A stretch of 64,000 nucleotides of DNA from Bog-473 sp963701955 (GTDB taxonomy: Bacteria > Actinomycetota > Acidimicrobiia > Acidimicrobiales > RAAP-2), in NCBI GenBank assembly GCA_963701955.1, contig OY969694.1, forward strand, positions 1,178,001-1,242,000. The letters are read 5' to 3'. A program made the translations under genes and the position numbers. Of this stretch, positions 17,006 through 24,722 are shown piece after piece. A model generated the notes under the pieces. The model saw only the letters and a program-made list of their open reading frames with translations. It was not told the origin of the DNA and did no database searches. Each line of letters opens with the position of its first letter. Within the stretch, counting starts at the first letter, position 1.

Positions 17006-17911
17006 TCAGCCCGCCTTCACGAGCTCGGACAGTCGCTCGAGTGTCTGGACGGCACCCTCGACGGCGCGGTACTTCTCCTCGACGAGGTCTCGCGCTGCAG
17101 CACTGTCGAAGACGTGCCGCAGAGACAGGGCGGTCTTCCCGTCCATCTCCTCGAAGGTCACGATGCTGGTGAACTGCGCGTCTCGGGGATCTGTGGGGTT
17201 GGAGTGCGTGAAGACGAGCCGCTCGTCCAGGACGATCTCCTCGAAGACGATCAGGTTGGAATAGTCGGTCCCGTCAGGTCCATGCATGGTGAACCGCCAG
17301 GTCCCCCCAGGATTCGGATCGAACTCGTCCACGCTGATCGTGAACCCGTCGGGACCCCACCACCGCTCCAGGTGCGACACGTCCACCCACATCGGGAAGA
17401 CGCGTGCGGGCGGCGCCTCGAAGAGCCGCGTCGCGACGATCTGACGGTCGAGCGTGCCGCGCACAGCGTCGTCGAGGCACTGCAGACTCTGGCTCCAACC
17501 GGCTCTCATCCCGGCCAGCGCACCAAGCCCCGCCGAATCGAACACCGAGGCACGAGCGGCCACGGTGACCTCGGTCTGGTCGCCCAAGTCGCGGAACGTC
17601 ACGGTATGGGACGAGTCGATGAAGGGCTCACCCTCTTGGGTGTGCACGACGGATTCGACGACGATGCGGCGCCCCTCGTCAACCTCGGCGTAGCGCGCCC
17701 GCATGGTCTCCTCAAAGTCGGGACCCACCATCACAATGGTCAGGGCGCCCCCCGGTCGAGGGTCGGATTCCACCGCGCCCACGGAGAAACCGTCGGGGCC
17801 CCACCACTCGCGGATGTGCTCCGCCTTTGTCCACATGGCGTACACCTCATTGCGGGGCGCGTCATAGACGCGGGTGATGGTGATCTCGCGGGTCTTGATC
17901 GGTTCAGGCAT
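17006..17911 (-). CDS. SRPBCC protein with two AHSA1-like domains
   Basis: A tandem duplication gives 301 residues: domain 1 about residues 8-145 (ITRVYDAPRNEVYAMWTKAEHIREWWGPDGF) and domain 2 about residues 150-290 (VATRLFEAPPARVFPMWVDVSHLERWWGPDGF). Each has the AHSA1 (activator of Hsp90 ATPase homologue, CalC-like) WWGPDGF turn. Bacterial members bind hydrophobic compounds and are often paired with an ArsR regulator. The ATG at 17911 overlaps the end of the ArsR gene by 8 bases, which points to translational coupling. It is the third gene of the DHFR-like/ArsR/SRPBCC operon. Confidence 0.9.
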   Translation of the reverse strand: MPEPIKTREITITRVYDAPRNEVYAMWTKAEHIREWWGPDGFSVGAVESDPRPGGALTIVMVGPDFEETMRARYAEVDEGRRIVVESVVHTQEGEPFIDSSHTVTFRDLGDQTEVTVAARASVFDSAGLGALAGMRAGWSQSLQCLDDAVRGTLDRQIVATRLFEAPPARVFPMWVDVSHLERWWGPDGFTISVDEFDPNPGGTWRFTMHGPDGTDYSNLIVFEEIVLDERLVFTHSNPTDPRDAQFTSIVTFEEMDGKTALSLRHVFDSAAARDLVEEKYRAVEGAVQTLERLSELVKAG

Positions 17912-18293
17912 TGCGCCGCTCCTCGTGTGCTGTCTTGTCGGACCTCTGGAGGTAGTCGCCGAAGCGATCGAGTCGCGCCTCCCAGGTCTTCCGGAAGGCG
18001 CCCACCCACTCGTCGGCCATGGCCAACGCCTCGGGACGCAGGGCACACGGCCGCCACTGCGCGTCCCGCCCCCGGGCGATGAGTCCAGCGTGCTCCAGGA
18101 CCTTGAGGTTCTTCGAGACTGCCGGCTGGCTCATCTCGAGGGGTGCGCCCAGCTCGGTGGCCGACGCAGGACCATGGGCCAACCTCGCCAGCATGGCCCG
18201 ACGTGCCGGATGTGCCAGGGCGCCGAAGATGGCGTCGAGCTCCGCCGGTCCCGCCAGTGCGCTCGGGTCGGCGGCCTTCGCGGCCGCGTTCAC
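17904..18293 (-). CDS. ArsR-family winged-helix repressor
   Basis: A 129-residue HTH protein with the ArsR core IFGALAHPARRAMLARLAHGPASATELGAPLEMSQPAVSKNLKVLEHAGLI (abridged: HPARRAML, TELGAPLEMS, SKNLKVLEHAGL). No cysteine cluster for metal binding is seen, and it matches the metal-free subgroup that accompanies SRPBCC/AHSA1 genes. GTG 18293 overlaps the stop of the DHFR-like gene as GTGA, with GGAGA upstream; this choice is better than an upstream extension that would read through the neighbour. It probably represses its own operon at the AT-rich promoter near 18950-19000. Confidence 0.9.
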   Translation of the reverse strand: MNAAAKAADPSALAGPAELDAIFGALAHPARRAMLARLAHGPASATELGAPLEMSQPAVSKNLKVLEHAGLIARGRDAQWRPCALRPEALAMADEWVGAFRKTWEARLDRFGDYLQRSDKTAHEERRNA

Positions 18294-18901
18294 GAGGAAT
18301 CTCCCGACGCGGGCACCCGGTAGTGCACGAAGGTCGCGAACTCCGATTGGCGTACCCCCTGTTGCTCGAGTTCGAAGCATTCCCCGAACCCCTCAAAGAG
18401 ACGCTTCCCCGAGCCCAAGATCAGCGGGGCGATGATGATCGTGAGTTCGTCAACCATGCGCGCCGCCAGTGCCTGTCTGATGATCTGGCCACCGCCCATC
18501 ACGTGGACCTGGTTGTCGCCCGCGAATTGACGGGCACGGACCATCGCCTGTTCGAGGCTGCCCACGAAGTGGAAACCACTCCCGTCGGGCTGGTCGAGGG
18601 GCCGGTGGGTCACGACGACGCACGGGATCGGCCATGGGTTCGTCCCACCCCAGTGGCCTGCCGCCTCGTAGGTGCCCCTGCCGGCGATCACGGCGCCATT
18701 GGCGGCCATGGCCTCCTCCAGCCACGCCTTGTCAGCTCCGCTCGGCTCCCCACGTCGAGGGTCCTCGTAGGTCCACCGGCCGCCGAACACCCAGGAGTGC
18801 AGTGGCTCTCCGCCGATGCCGAGCCCACGACCGGGTCCGTCGCTGGGACCGGCGAAGAAACCGTCGATCGAGATCGTGATCGATGCGTGCACCTTGCCCA
18901 T
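18290..18901 (-). CDS. Dihydrofolate reductase-like (RibD C-terminal) protein
   Basis: A 203-residue protein of the RibD_C/DHFR-like group: SITISIDGFFAGP at the start, GRGTYEAAGHWGG (NADPH loop), HVMGGGQIIRQALAARMVDELTIIIAPLILGSGKRLFEG near the end, abridged here as MGGGQI and LGSGKRLF. Such proteins reduce unknown small molecules and are often linked to ArsR-SRPBCC operons. ATG 18901 follows GGAGGAGGG. First gene of the operon; 4-base overlap with the ArsR gene. No folate-specific residues can be confirmed. Confidence 0.9.
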   Translation of the reverse strand: MGKVHASITISIDGFFAGPSDGPGRGLGIGGEPLHSWVFGGRWTYEDPRRGEPSGADKAWLEEAMAANGAVIAGRGTYEAAGHWGGTNPWPIPCVVVTHRPLDQPDGSGFHFVGSLEQAMVRARQFAGDNQVHVMGGGQIIRQALAARMVDELTIIIAPLILGSGKRLFEGFGECFELEQQGVRQSEFATFVHYRVPASGDSS

Positions 18902-18970
18902 TGCGCCCTCCTCCCCAACGAGCCGCTCACCCCGGCGACGTATTTGCCTCATCCGTTATATAGCGTTTTG

Positions 18971-18999
18971 GTTATACATATTCGGACGGAGAATGTCAA
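18971..18999 (-). promoter_or_regulatory. Near-consensus promoter of the DHFR-like/ArsR/SRPBCC operon
   Basis: Read leftwards: TTGACA (18999-18994), 17 bases, TATAAC (18976-18971). This is the best sigma-70/HrdB-type promoter in this part of the window. A second TATAAC follows 16 bases downstream (18960-18955), across the expected start site, and could be part of an ArsR operator. The local AT content is far above the surroundings. Confidence 0.75.
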
Positions 19000-19034
19000 G
19001 GAGATCCGGGGTGGACTGCCTTAGGATCCTCGCC

Positions 19035-19757
19035 ATGACAGACCGCCCCATGGTCGACTTCCGCCGCGAGGACGACGTCGCGGTGATCACGCTGCGCCGT
19101 GAACCTCTCAACACGTATGACGGAGCATTCGACGCCGAGTTCCAAGGGGCCTGGCGCCAGGCCAAGGAGGACGACAGCAGAGTCGTCGTCATGATGGCCA
19201 TGGGCAAGCACTTCTGCGCCGGGGCCGAGCTCAAGAACCGGCTGCCCGCGCCCGACGGTGTCTCCATCCTCCCCGCCCCCGACGAGGTTCGCCTGATCAA
19301 GTCCGTCATGAAGCCGACCATTGCCGCGGTGCAAGGGGGATGCGTGGGCGGTGGGCAGCGGATGGTGTGGCCCTGCGATCTCGTGTTCTGCACCGAGGAT
19401 GCCTTCTTCCGGGATCCGACGGCCGCCGCCATGGGGATCGGGGGGATCCAGTCCCACCTCCACACCTGGTTCTACGGTCCCCGCCTGGCCAAGGAGATGA
19501 TCTACTCGGGTATGCGCCTGCCGGCGCGCCGCCTCTACGAAATGGGGCAGGTCAATCGCCTGTACCCCGATACCGAGACCCTCCACGCTGAAGTCATGGC
19601 GTTCGCCCGCGAGGTGGCGCTCCAGGACCCGGTGGCACTCCGTCAGGCCAAGCGCGCCGCCGATATCACCATGGACATTCAGGGACAGCACTACATCCTT
19701 TCGCGCATGGAAGAACTCCTTGACGAGTTCCCCCAAATGCGCCGAGCGTCCGGCTGA
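19035..19757 (+). CDS. Enoyl-CoA hydratase/isomerase-family (crotonase) protein lacking both hydratase glutamates
   Basis: A 240-residue crotonase. The oxyanion-hole segments GKHFCAGAELK and VQGGCVGGGQRM are present. By eye alignment with rat mitochondrial enoyl-CoA hydratase, Glu144 (GGGCEL) is Arg in GGGQRM and Glu164 (GQPE) is Thr in FRDPT, so ordinary hydration is unlikely. Isomerase, thioesterase or C-C cleaving roles are possible; an inactive subunit is another. ATG 19035 is in a region without a strong ribosome-binding site. It is divergent from the DHFR-like operon and shares its 133-base promoter region. Confidence 0.85.
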   Translation: MTDRPMVDFRREDDVAVITLRREPLNTYDGAFDAEFQGAWRQAKEDDSRVVVMMAMGKHFCAGAELKNRLPAPDGVSILPAPDEVRLIKSVMKPTIAAVQGGCVGGGQRMVWPCDLVFCTEDAFFRDPTAAAMGIGGIQSHLHTWFYGPRLAKEMIYSGMRLPARRLYEMGQVNRLYPDTETLHAEVMAFAREVALQDPVALRQAKRAADITMDIQGQHYILSRMEELLDEFPQMRRASG

Positions 19758-19848
19758 TCAGTACCCGGGGCCTTCGGGCCGGATCCCCACCCGTGCCCCC
19801 ACCTTGTTGAGCGCAGCTTCCTCGACGATGGAAGAGTGAGCCGGACCG

Positions 19849-21333
19849 ATGGCGAAATCCACGAGCGCACGGGGTGGGGGCACGGCCGGCCGGGAGAAGC
19901 TCGCCGCGTACCGCGACAAGCGGGATCCCGAGCGGACGCCCGAGCCAATGGGCCGGCACCCGGCACGAAGCGGCGGGTGTCGGTTCGTGATCCAAGAGCA
20001 CCACGCACGCAGCCTGCACTGGGATCTGCGGCTCGAGCGTGATGGCGTGCTGGCGTCGTGGGCCCTCCCCAAGGGACTCCCCGACTCGCCCGAGCACAAC
20101 CACCTCGCCGTCCGTACCGAGGACCACCCCCTGGAGTACATCTCCTTCGAGGGAGAGATCCCCCGCGGCGAGTACGGGGGTGGGCTCATGCGAATCTGGG
20201 ACACCGGTCACTACGACGTCGAGAAGTGGTCGGACAAAGAGGTGAAGTTCGTCCTCCATGGGACGCGGGCGTCCGGCGGATTCGTACTCTTTCGGACCAA
20301 GGACTCCAACTGGATGCTCCACCGACACGGTCCCTCGACGCGCATCGATCCCCTTCCCGCGTCGGTTCGCCCGATGCTGGCGGTGGCCGGAGACCTCCCT
20401 CCCGACGACGGAGCATGGGCCTTCGAGATCAAGTGGGACGGCATCCGGGCCGTCCTCTTCGTCGAGGGGGGTCGGGTGCGGGCTCAGAGCCGGAACGACC
20501 TCGACGTCACCGAGACGTTCCCCGAGCTGGCGGAGGTCGGGGAGTTGGTCGGCATGGCGACCTGCATCATCGACGGTGAGATTGTCGCCCTCGGCGCGGA
20601 TGGCCGTCCGAGCTTCTCGAGGCTCCAACGCCGCATGCACGTGGCCAACGGGCGCGAGGCGCGGCGGCGGGCGGCGGCGGACCCGGTGAGCTTCGTTGCC
20701 TTCGACGTGCTCTACCTCGACGGAGTCTCACTGCTCGACGCGCCATACGACGAGCGGCGGATACGGCTCGAGTCGCTGCACCTCTCGGGCGCCCGCTGCA
20801 CCACGACGGAGTCCTTCCGAGATGTCCCGGGCCGCGACATCCTGGCGGCCGCCGCCGCCAACGGGCTCGAAGGAGTCGTGGCCAAGCGCAGGACATCGCC
20901 CTACCGCCCGGGGCGACGCAGTCCCGACTGGGTCAAGACGAAGACGGAGCGCACCGAGGAGGTCCTGGTGGGCGGCTGGACCAGCGGACGCGGCGAGCGC
21001 GCCGGCGAACTCGGGGCCCTGCTGCTCGGCCTGCCCGGGGAGGGGGGCCTGCGCTACGTCGGCAAGGTGGGCACGGGCTTCGACGTCCTCGAGCGGCGGG
21101 CGCTTCTCGAGGCGCTCGCGCCCCTGGCAACCGCCGATAGTCCCTTCGCCAGTCCCCTGCCGCGCCAGGCGGGCGCGGCGCACTACGTCCGTCCCGAGGT
21201 GGTGGGCGAAGTCCGCTACTCCGAGTGGACGCCGGCGGGTCGGCTCCGTCACCCGGTCTGGCGCGGGGTGCGCGCCGACAAGTCGCCGCGGGACCTCGCG
21301 GCCGAGCCTCGACCTTCCGAGTCTCGGTCCTGA
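19849..21333 (+). CDS. ligD: LigD: 3'-phosphoesterase plus ATP-dependent DNA ligase
   Basis: A 494-residue protein with an N-terminal LigD phosphoesterase domain (about 40-165; FVIQEHHARSLHWDLRLE gives His and Asp of the metal site) and a C-terminal ATP-dependent ligase (about 185-480). The nucleotidyl Lys is in FEIKWDGIRA (KxDG). Further ligase motifs are DGEIVA, FDVLYLDG, EGVVAKR and DWVKTK. It seals ends in non-homologous end joining with Ku. In mycobacteria this is fused as POL-PE-LIG; here the polymerase is a separate gene that follows immediately (TGATG overlap). No Ku gene lies in the window. Confidence 0.95.
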   Translation: MAKSTSARGGGTAGREKLAAYRDKRDPERTPEPMGRHPARSGGCRFVIQEHHARSLHWDLRLERDGVLASWALPKGLPDSPEHNHLAVRTEDHPLEYISFEGEIPRGEYGGGLMRIWDTGHYDVEKWSDKEVKFVLHGTRASGGFVLFRTKDSNWMLHRHGPSTRIDPLPASVRPMLAVAGDLPPDDGAWAFEIKWDGIRAVLFVEGGRVRAQSRNDLDVTETFPELAEVGELVGMATCIIDGEIVALGADGRPSFSRLQRRMHVANGREARRRAAADPVSFVAFDVLYLDGVSLLDAPYDERRIRLESLHLSGARCTTTESFRDVPGRDILAAAAANGLEGVVAKRRTSPYRPGRRSPDWVKTKTERTEEVLVGGWTSGRGERAGELGALLLGLPGEGGLRYVGKVGTGFDVLERRALLEALAPLATADSPFASPLPRQAGAAHYVRPEVVGEVRYSEWTPAGRLRHPVWRGVRADKSPRDLAAEPRPSESRS

Positions 21334-22238
21334 TGGTCCCGCCCGGATCGACCCGGACGACGGTCGACGGCCGTGAGCTGTCGGTCACCAACCTCGACAA
21401 GGTCCTGTTCCCCCAGCACGGCTTCACCAAGGGCCGGCTGATCGACTACTACATGCGCATCGCGCCGGTGATGTTGCCGCACCTGCGAGGACGGCCGTTG
21501 ACCATGAGGCGCTTCCCCGACGGGGTAGAGGGGAAGTCCTTCTTCGAGAAGCACATTCCCTCGCACGCCCCAGACTGGGTCCACTCGGTGGACGTACCGT
21601 CGAACGACGGGAAGGATGCGATCACCTACGCGCTGGTCGACGACCTGGCCACGTTGGCCTGGGTGGCCAATCTTGGCGCGATCGAACTGCACGTGCCGCT
21701 CTGGCACGTGGGCGCGAGGCGCACCCTGCCGGCCCGACCGGACCACATCGTCTTCGACCTCGACCCCGGTGAGCGCACCTCCATCGTCGAGTGCTGCGTG
21801 GTGGCCGGGCTCGTCTCCGCTGAGCTGGCCGGTTCCGGGACCGAATGCGTCGCCAAGACGAGTGGATCGAAGGGGCTGCAGCTCTACGCGCCACTCGGTC
21901 CGAGGAGCACGTGGGAGGGCGTACGGGCACAGGCCCACGAACTTGCCCGCAAGCTCCAAACGGACCACCCTGAACTGGTGGTGGCGAACATGCGAACGTC
22001 ATTACGCCGGGATCGCGTCCTCATCGACTGGAGCCAGAACCACCCGGTCAAGACGACGGTCGCCGTGTACTCGGTGCGCGCCATGCCCGCTCCCACGGTC
22101 TCGACACCGGTCACCGCGGCAGAGGTCCACCACTGCGCCACAAGCGGTGATCCTTCCGTGCTGCGATTCGAGACCGTCGAGGTCCTGCGCCGGGTGGAAC
22201 GGCACGGAGACCTCTTCGCCGCGCTCGTCGTGTCCTGA
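21333..22238 (+). CDS. ligD: LigD polymerase (primase-type NHEJ polymerase), free-standing
   Basis: 301 residues matching the POL domain of bacterial LigD, an archaeo-eukaryotic primase-type enzyme that fills and adds nucleotides at breaks. The metal-binding DxD is in VFDLDPG, the nucleotide-binding loop is KTSGSKGLQLYAPL, and the third acidic motif is LIDWSQNHPVKTT. ATG 21333 overlaps the last base of the ligase stop codon (TGATG), so it should be translated by re-initiation. Free-standing POL proteins exist in some actinobacteria. The gene order PE-LIG then POL reverses the fused mycobacterial order. Confidence 0.94.
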   Translation: MVPPGSTRTTVDGRELSVTNLDKVLFPQHGFTKGRLIDYYMRIAPVMLPHLRGRPLTMRRFPDGVEGKSFFEKHIPSHAPDWVHSVDVPSNDGKDAITYALVDDLATLAWVANLGAIELHVPLWHVGARRTLPARPDHIVFDLDPGERTSIVECCVVAGLVSAELAGSGTECVAKTSGSKGLQLYAPLGPRSTWEGVRAQAHELARKLQTDHPELVVANMRTSLRRDRVLIDWSQNHPVKTTVAVYSVRAMPAPTVSTPVTAAEVHHCATSGDPSVLRFETVEVLRRVERHGDLFAALVVS

Positions 22239-22480
22239 GGTTGTACCCCCCCCGGGGAACGCATCTGCTCGGTTCCGGAGGCTTGCGGAGATACCGGCAG
22301 CGTTCTGGGCAGGTGGCGCCGACAGCGTGCACACTGGGTCAATGCGAGTGGAGATCCACGTTCGACCCCAAATGCATCAAGTCGAAGGGCGATCAGGTGA
22401 ACGGGGGTCAGAGCGCGAGATCGGCGCCGAGTCCTGCGTCATATCTGGTGTCAGCCATTCACGAGACTAAAGGAGTCCTC

Positions 22481-22831
22481 ATGGGTAGTCCCGTTGTCCA
22501 TTTCGAAATCCGGTCCTCCGACCCCGACGCCACCCGGGCGTTCTACGGCAAGCTCTTCGGGTGGACGTTCCCCGACGGTGGCATGCCTGGCTACACCTAC
22601 GTCGAATCCGGCGTCGAAGGGGCAATTCCTGGCGGGATCAGCCCGCTGCAGGGAGGAGACCCACTGGTCACCTTCTTCGTCGGGGTCGAGGACGTGGCTG
22701 CCACCCTGCAAGCGGCAACCGCGGCCGGTGGCACAGTCGTCCAACCTGCGACGGACGTACCTGGAGTGCGTTTCGGGGTTTTCGCCGACCCCCTGGGCCA
22801 GGTTGTGGGCGTCGCGACCCCCACTGGATGA
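22481..22831 (+). CDS. VOC-family (glyoxalase/bleomycin-resistance fold) protein
   Basis: A 116-residue single-domain VOC protein, with paired beta-alpha-beta modules: VVHFEIRSSDPDATRAFY...LFGW and a second module VTFFVGVEDVAATLQAATAAGG with FADPLGQVVGV. In this subgroup the C-terminal Gly-rich FxDPxGN/Q motif is normal. Metal ligands may be His7 and a later Glu, but the site is not certain. AAAGGAG sits 7 bases upstream of ATG 22481. Thirty bases downstream begins an ECF sigma factor; such VOC-sigma pairs are common in actinobacteria and may be co-regulated. Confidence 0.87.
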   Translation: MGSPVVHFEIRSSDPDATRAFYGKLFGWTFPDGGMPGYTYVESGVEGAIPGGISPLQGGDPLVTFFVGVEDVAATLQAATAAGGTVVQPATDVPGVRFGVFADPLGQVVGVATPTG

Positions 22832-22861
22832 GAGTTGGACGCTCCTTGCGAGCACGAGGGC

Positions 22862-23884
22862 ATGACGACGCCCACTGATCATCGGGATCTGCTCGCTCGT
22901 GCGTTGCAGGGTGATGAGGCTGCCTTCGTCGCGGTCATGGCGCCGCATGAGCGGTCGCTGTTCCGGCATTGCTATCGAATGCTCGGTTCGGGACCTGACG
23001 CCGAAGAAGCGCTCCAGGACACGTTGGTCCGGGCGTGGCGGCGGATTGACACCTTCGATGCCAGCGGTTCGTTCGGGGGGTGGCTGTACCGGATTGCCAC
23101 GAACATCTGCCTTGACACACTGCGATCGCGCCGAGCCCGCATCGACCCCGTCAGCCTCGGACCGCCGAGTTCGCCGGGCACCGCACTAGGCGCGCCCGAT
23201 CCCGAGCTGGTGTGGGTCGAGCCGGTCGGAGACGGGTCGCTCAAGTCCTCGAGCGACCCTCAGGACGAGATCGTCCAGCGGGAGGACATCAGTCTGGCCT
23301 TCGTCGCCGCCTTGCAACGGCTGGCGCCTCGCCAACGGGCATGCCTGCTCCTCCATGACGTCCTCGGATTCACCCAAGCAGAAGTTGCTGAGGCCCTCAA
23401 CATCACCTCAGCTGGCGTCAACAGCCTGCTCTTCCGGGCCCGCCAGACCGCCCGCCCTCGCCACGAGGTGATGAACGTCGATCCCGCCGATCCCCGGATC
23501 CGTGAGCTGCTTGAACGCTACGTCGAGGCGTGGCGTCTGGCCGATATAGGTGCCTTCCTCGAGCTCGTTGCCGACGACATTCGATTCTCGATGCCGCCGT
23601 TGAGCGAATGGTTCTCGGGTCGCGAGGCGGTTGCTACTTTCGTCGAGACGGCTATCTTCTCCGCCGCTCGACCACACGGCATTCCGCTGCTTAGCGGATG
23701 GTGCAATCGTCAGCCCGCCTTCGCCGTATACCAGCCCGGCCCTGACGGAACTCTTGAGGCCGCTGGGTTGCAGATTCTCGAAATCAGTGCAGTAGGCGGT
23801 TGCCCGGTGGTCACCGACATCGTCTCGTATCGGATGCCAGATCTCGTAACCCGGTGCGAACTGCCCGGTCGACTCGGCCAGTAA
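22862..23884 (+). CDS. ECF-type RNA polymerase sigma factor with C-terminal SnoaL-like domain
   Basis: 340 residues. Region 2 spans about 12-80 (LFRHCYRMLGSGPDAEEALQDT, abridged as CYRMLG and DAEEALQDT). Region 4 spans about 140-195 (LAPRQRACLLLHDVLG, AEVAEALN). The SnoaL/NTF2-like domain follows (about 205-330; LERYVEAWRLADIGAFLELV). This is the long ECF layout (SigJ/ECF41 or TIGR02960 kind), in which the C-terminal domain modulates activity and replaces an anti-sigma factor. The start is ATG 22862 after GAGGGC. Likely target promoters include its own VOC-sigma unit, but no motif can be assigned. Confidence 0.92.
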   Translation: MTTPTDHRDLLARALQGDEAAFVAVMAPHERSLFRHCYRMLGSGPDAEEALQDTLVRAWRRIDTFDASGSFGGWLYRIATNICLDTLRSRRARIDPVSLGPPSSPGTALGAPDPELVWVEPVGDGSLKSSSDPQDEIVQREDISLAFVAALQRLAPRQRACLLLHDVLGFTQAEVAEALNITSAGVNSLLFRARQTARPRHEVMNVDPADPRIRELLERYVEAWRLADIGAFLELVADDIRFSMPPLSEWFSGREAVATFVETAIFSAARPHGIPLLSGWCNRQPAFAVYQPGPDGTLEAAGLQILEISAVGGCPVVTDIVSYRMPDLVTRCELPGRLGQ

Positions 23885-24722
23885 TCCGAAAGGCAGTAGG
23901 GGTTTGGCACGGCCTTGATCTTGTGGTCACCAACGGTTGCTGGGCCGAACGTATTGCGGCGAGCCGCCAAGCCGACCTCACTGCTTGGGTGGGTGGGGCC
24001 GAGCTGGTATGTCTTGGCCATTTCCACATTCAGCCCTGGCATGGGCGCTCATGCGCTCGCTGACGCCAGCTGTCATCCTGTCAGCCGATCGACATGGTTG
24101 CGAGTGGCCCCGGGAGTTCCGAAGTGTCTCACCGTCGCGATGTTCGGGGCTCACCCGGACTAGGCATGTGACTGGCCCCGTGGGCCTGCGGTCATGCTGA
24201 ACCAGGCCGGCTGGTAGGTGGTCAACTCCGTGAGCCCCTGCTGGGCGAAGTAGTGCGACACGCTCAACGACTTCGGAACCCAGTCAATCCTCGGAAGTCC
24301 CAAGAGGTCATGTGCCACCCCTTGGGCGTGTCTTCGGCCCACTGGAAATTTTGAACTGTGGCTCTTGAGGTTCAGGCACTCACATCGATCCGTCACCTCA
24401 AGGGGGCATGCCCCCGATGTGCCGTTCGTTCGGGGCGACTTCCTAAGAGCCGCTCGGGTCGGTCGGGTGCAGGCCGTCGAGGGTGTCGGGCGGAGGCCCG
24501 AAGTCGCGGACGTCTCGCTGGCCGCCCCGTGGAGACGCTCGAAACGGGCGATGGCCGCATCGTTGACCGTGCCGTTTGGCGAGATGGCCTCGTGGGTCTC
24601 GCAATTCACGAAGAGGCTCTGCCCCGAACTCGCCAGCGCTCGTGACGCTGTCAATCCGCCGTCAGCGGCCCTCTCACCGCCGATTGAGGAGCCCCCGAGA
24701 GTGCCCGCTGAGCCAGCCCGAG
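23885..24722. other. 838 bases with no recognised gene
   Basis: The stretch between the sigma factor and the dehydrogenase gene is less regular in codon-position GC than its surroundings. The longest open frame (24160-24654, minus) encodes 164 residues of mixed composition without a motif I recognise; two short tracts (about 24190-24330, minus) read like decayed protein in neighbouring frames. No inverted terminal repeats, tRNA or promoter were seen. It may be a worn gene or insertion relic. Confidence 0.5.

Noticed and set aside
22239..22480. A tRNA gene (GTTCGA-like text near 22360)
   Set aside because: No acceptor stem or anticodon arm can be formed around it.
24160..24654. A possible transposase or integrase fragment on the minus strand
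   Set aside because: No DDE or Tyr-recombinase motif and no terminal repeats.
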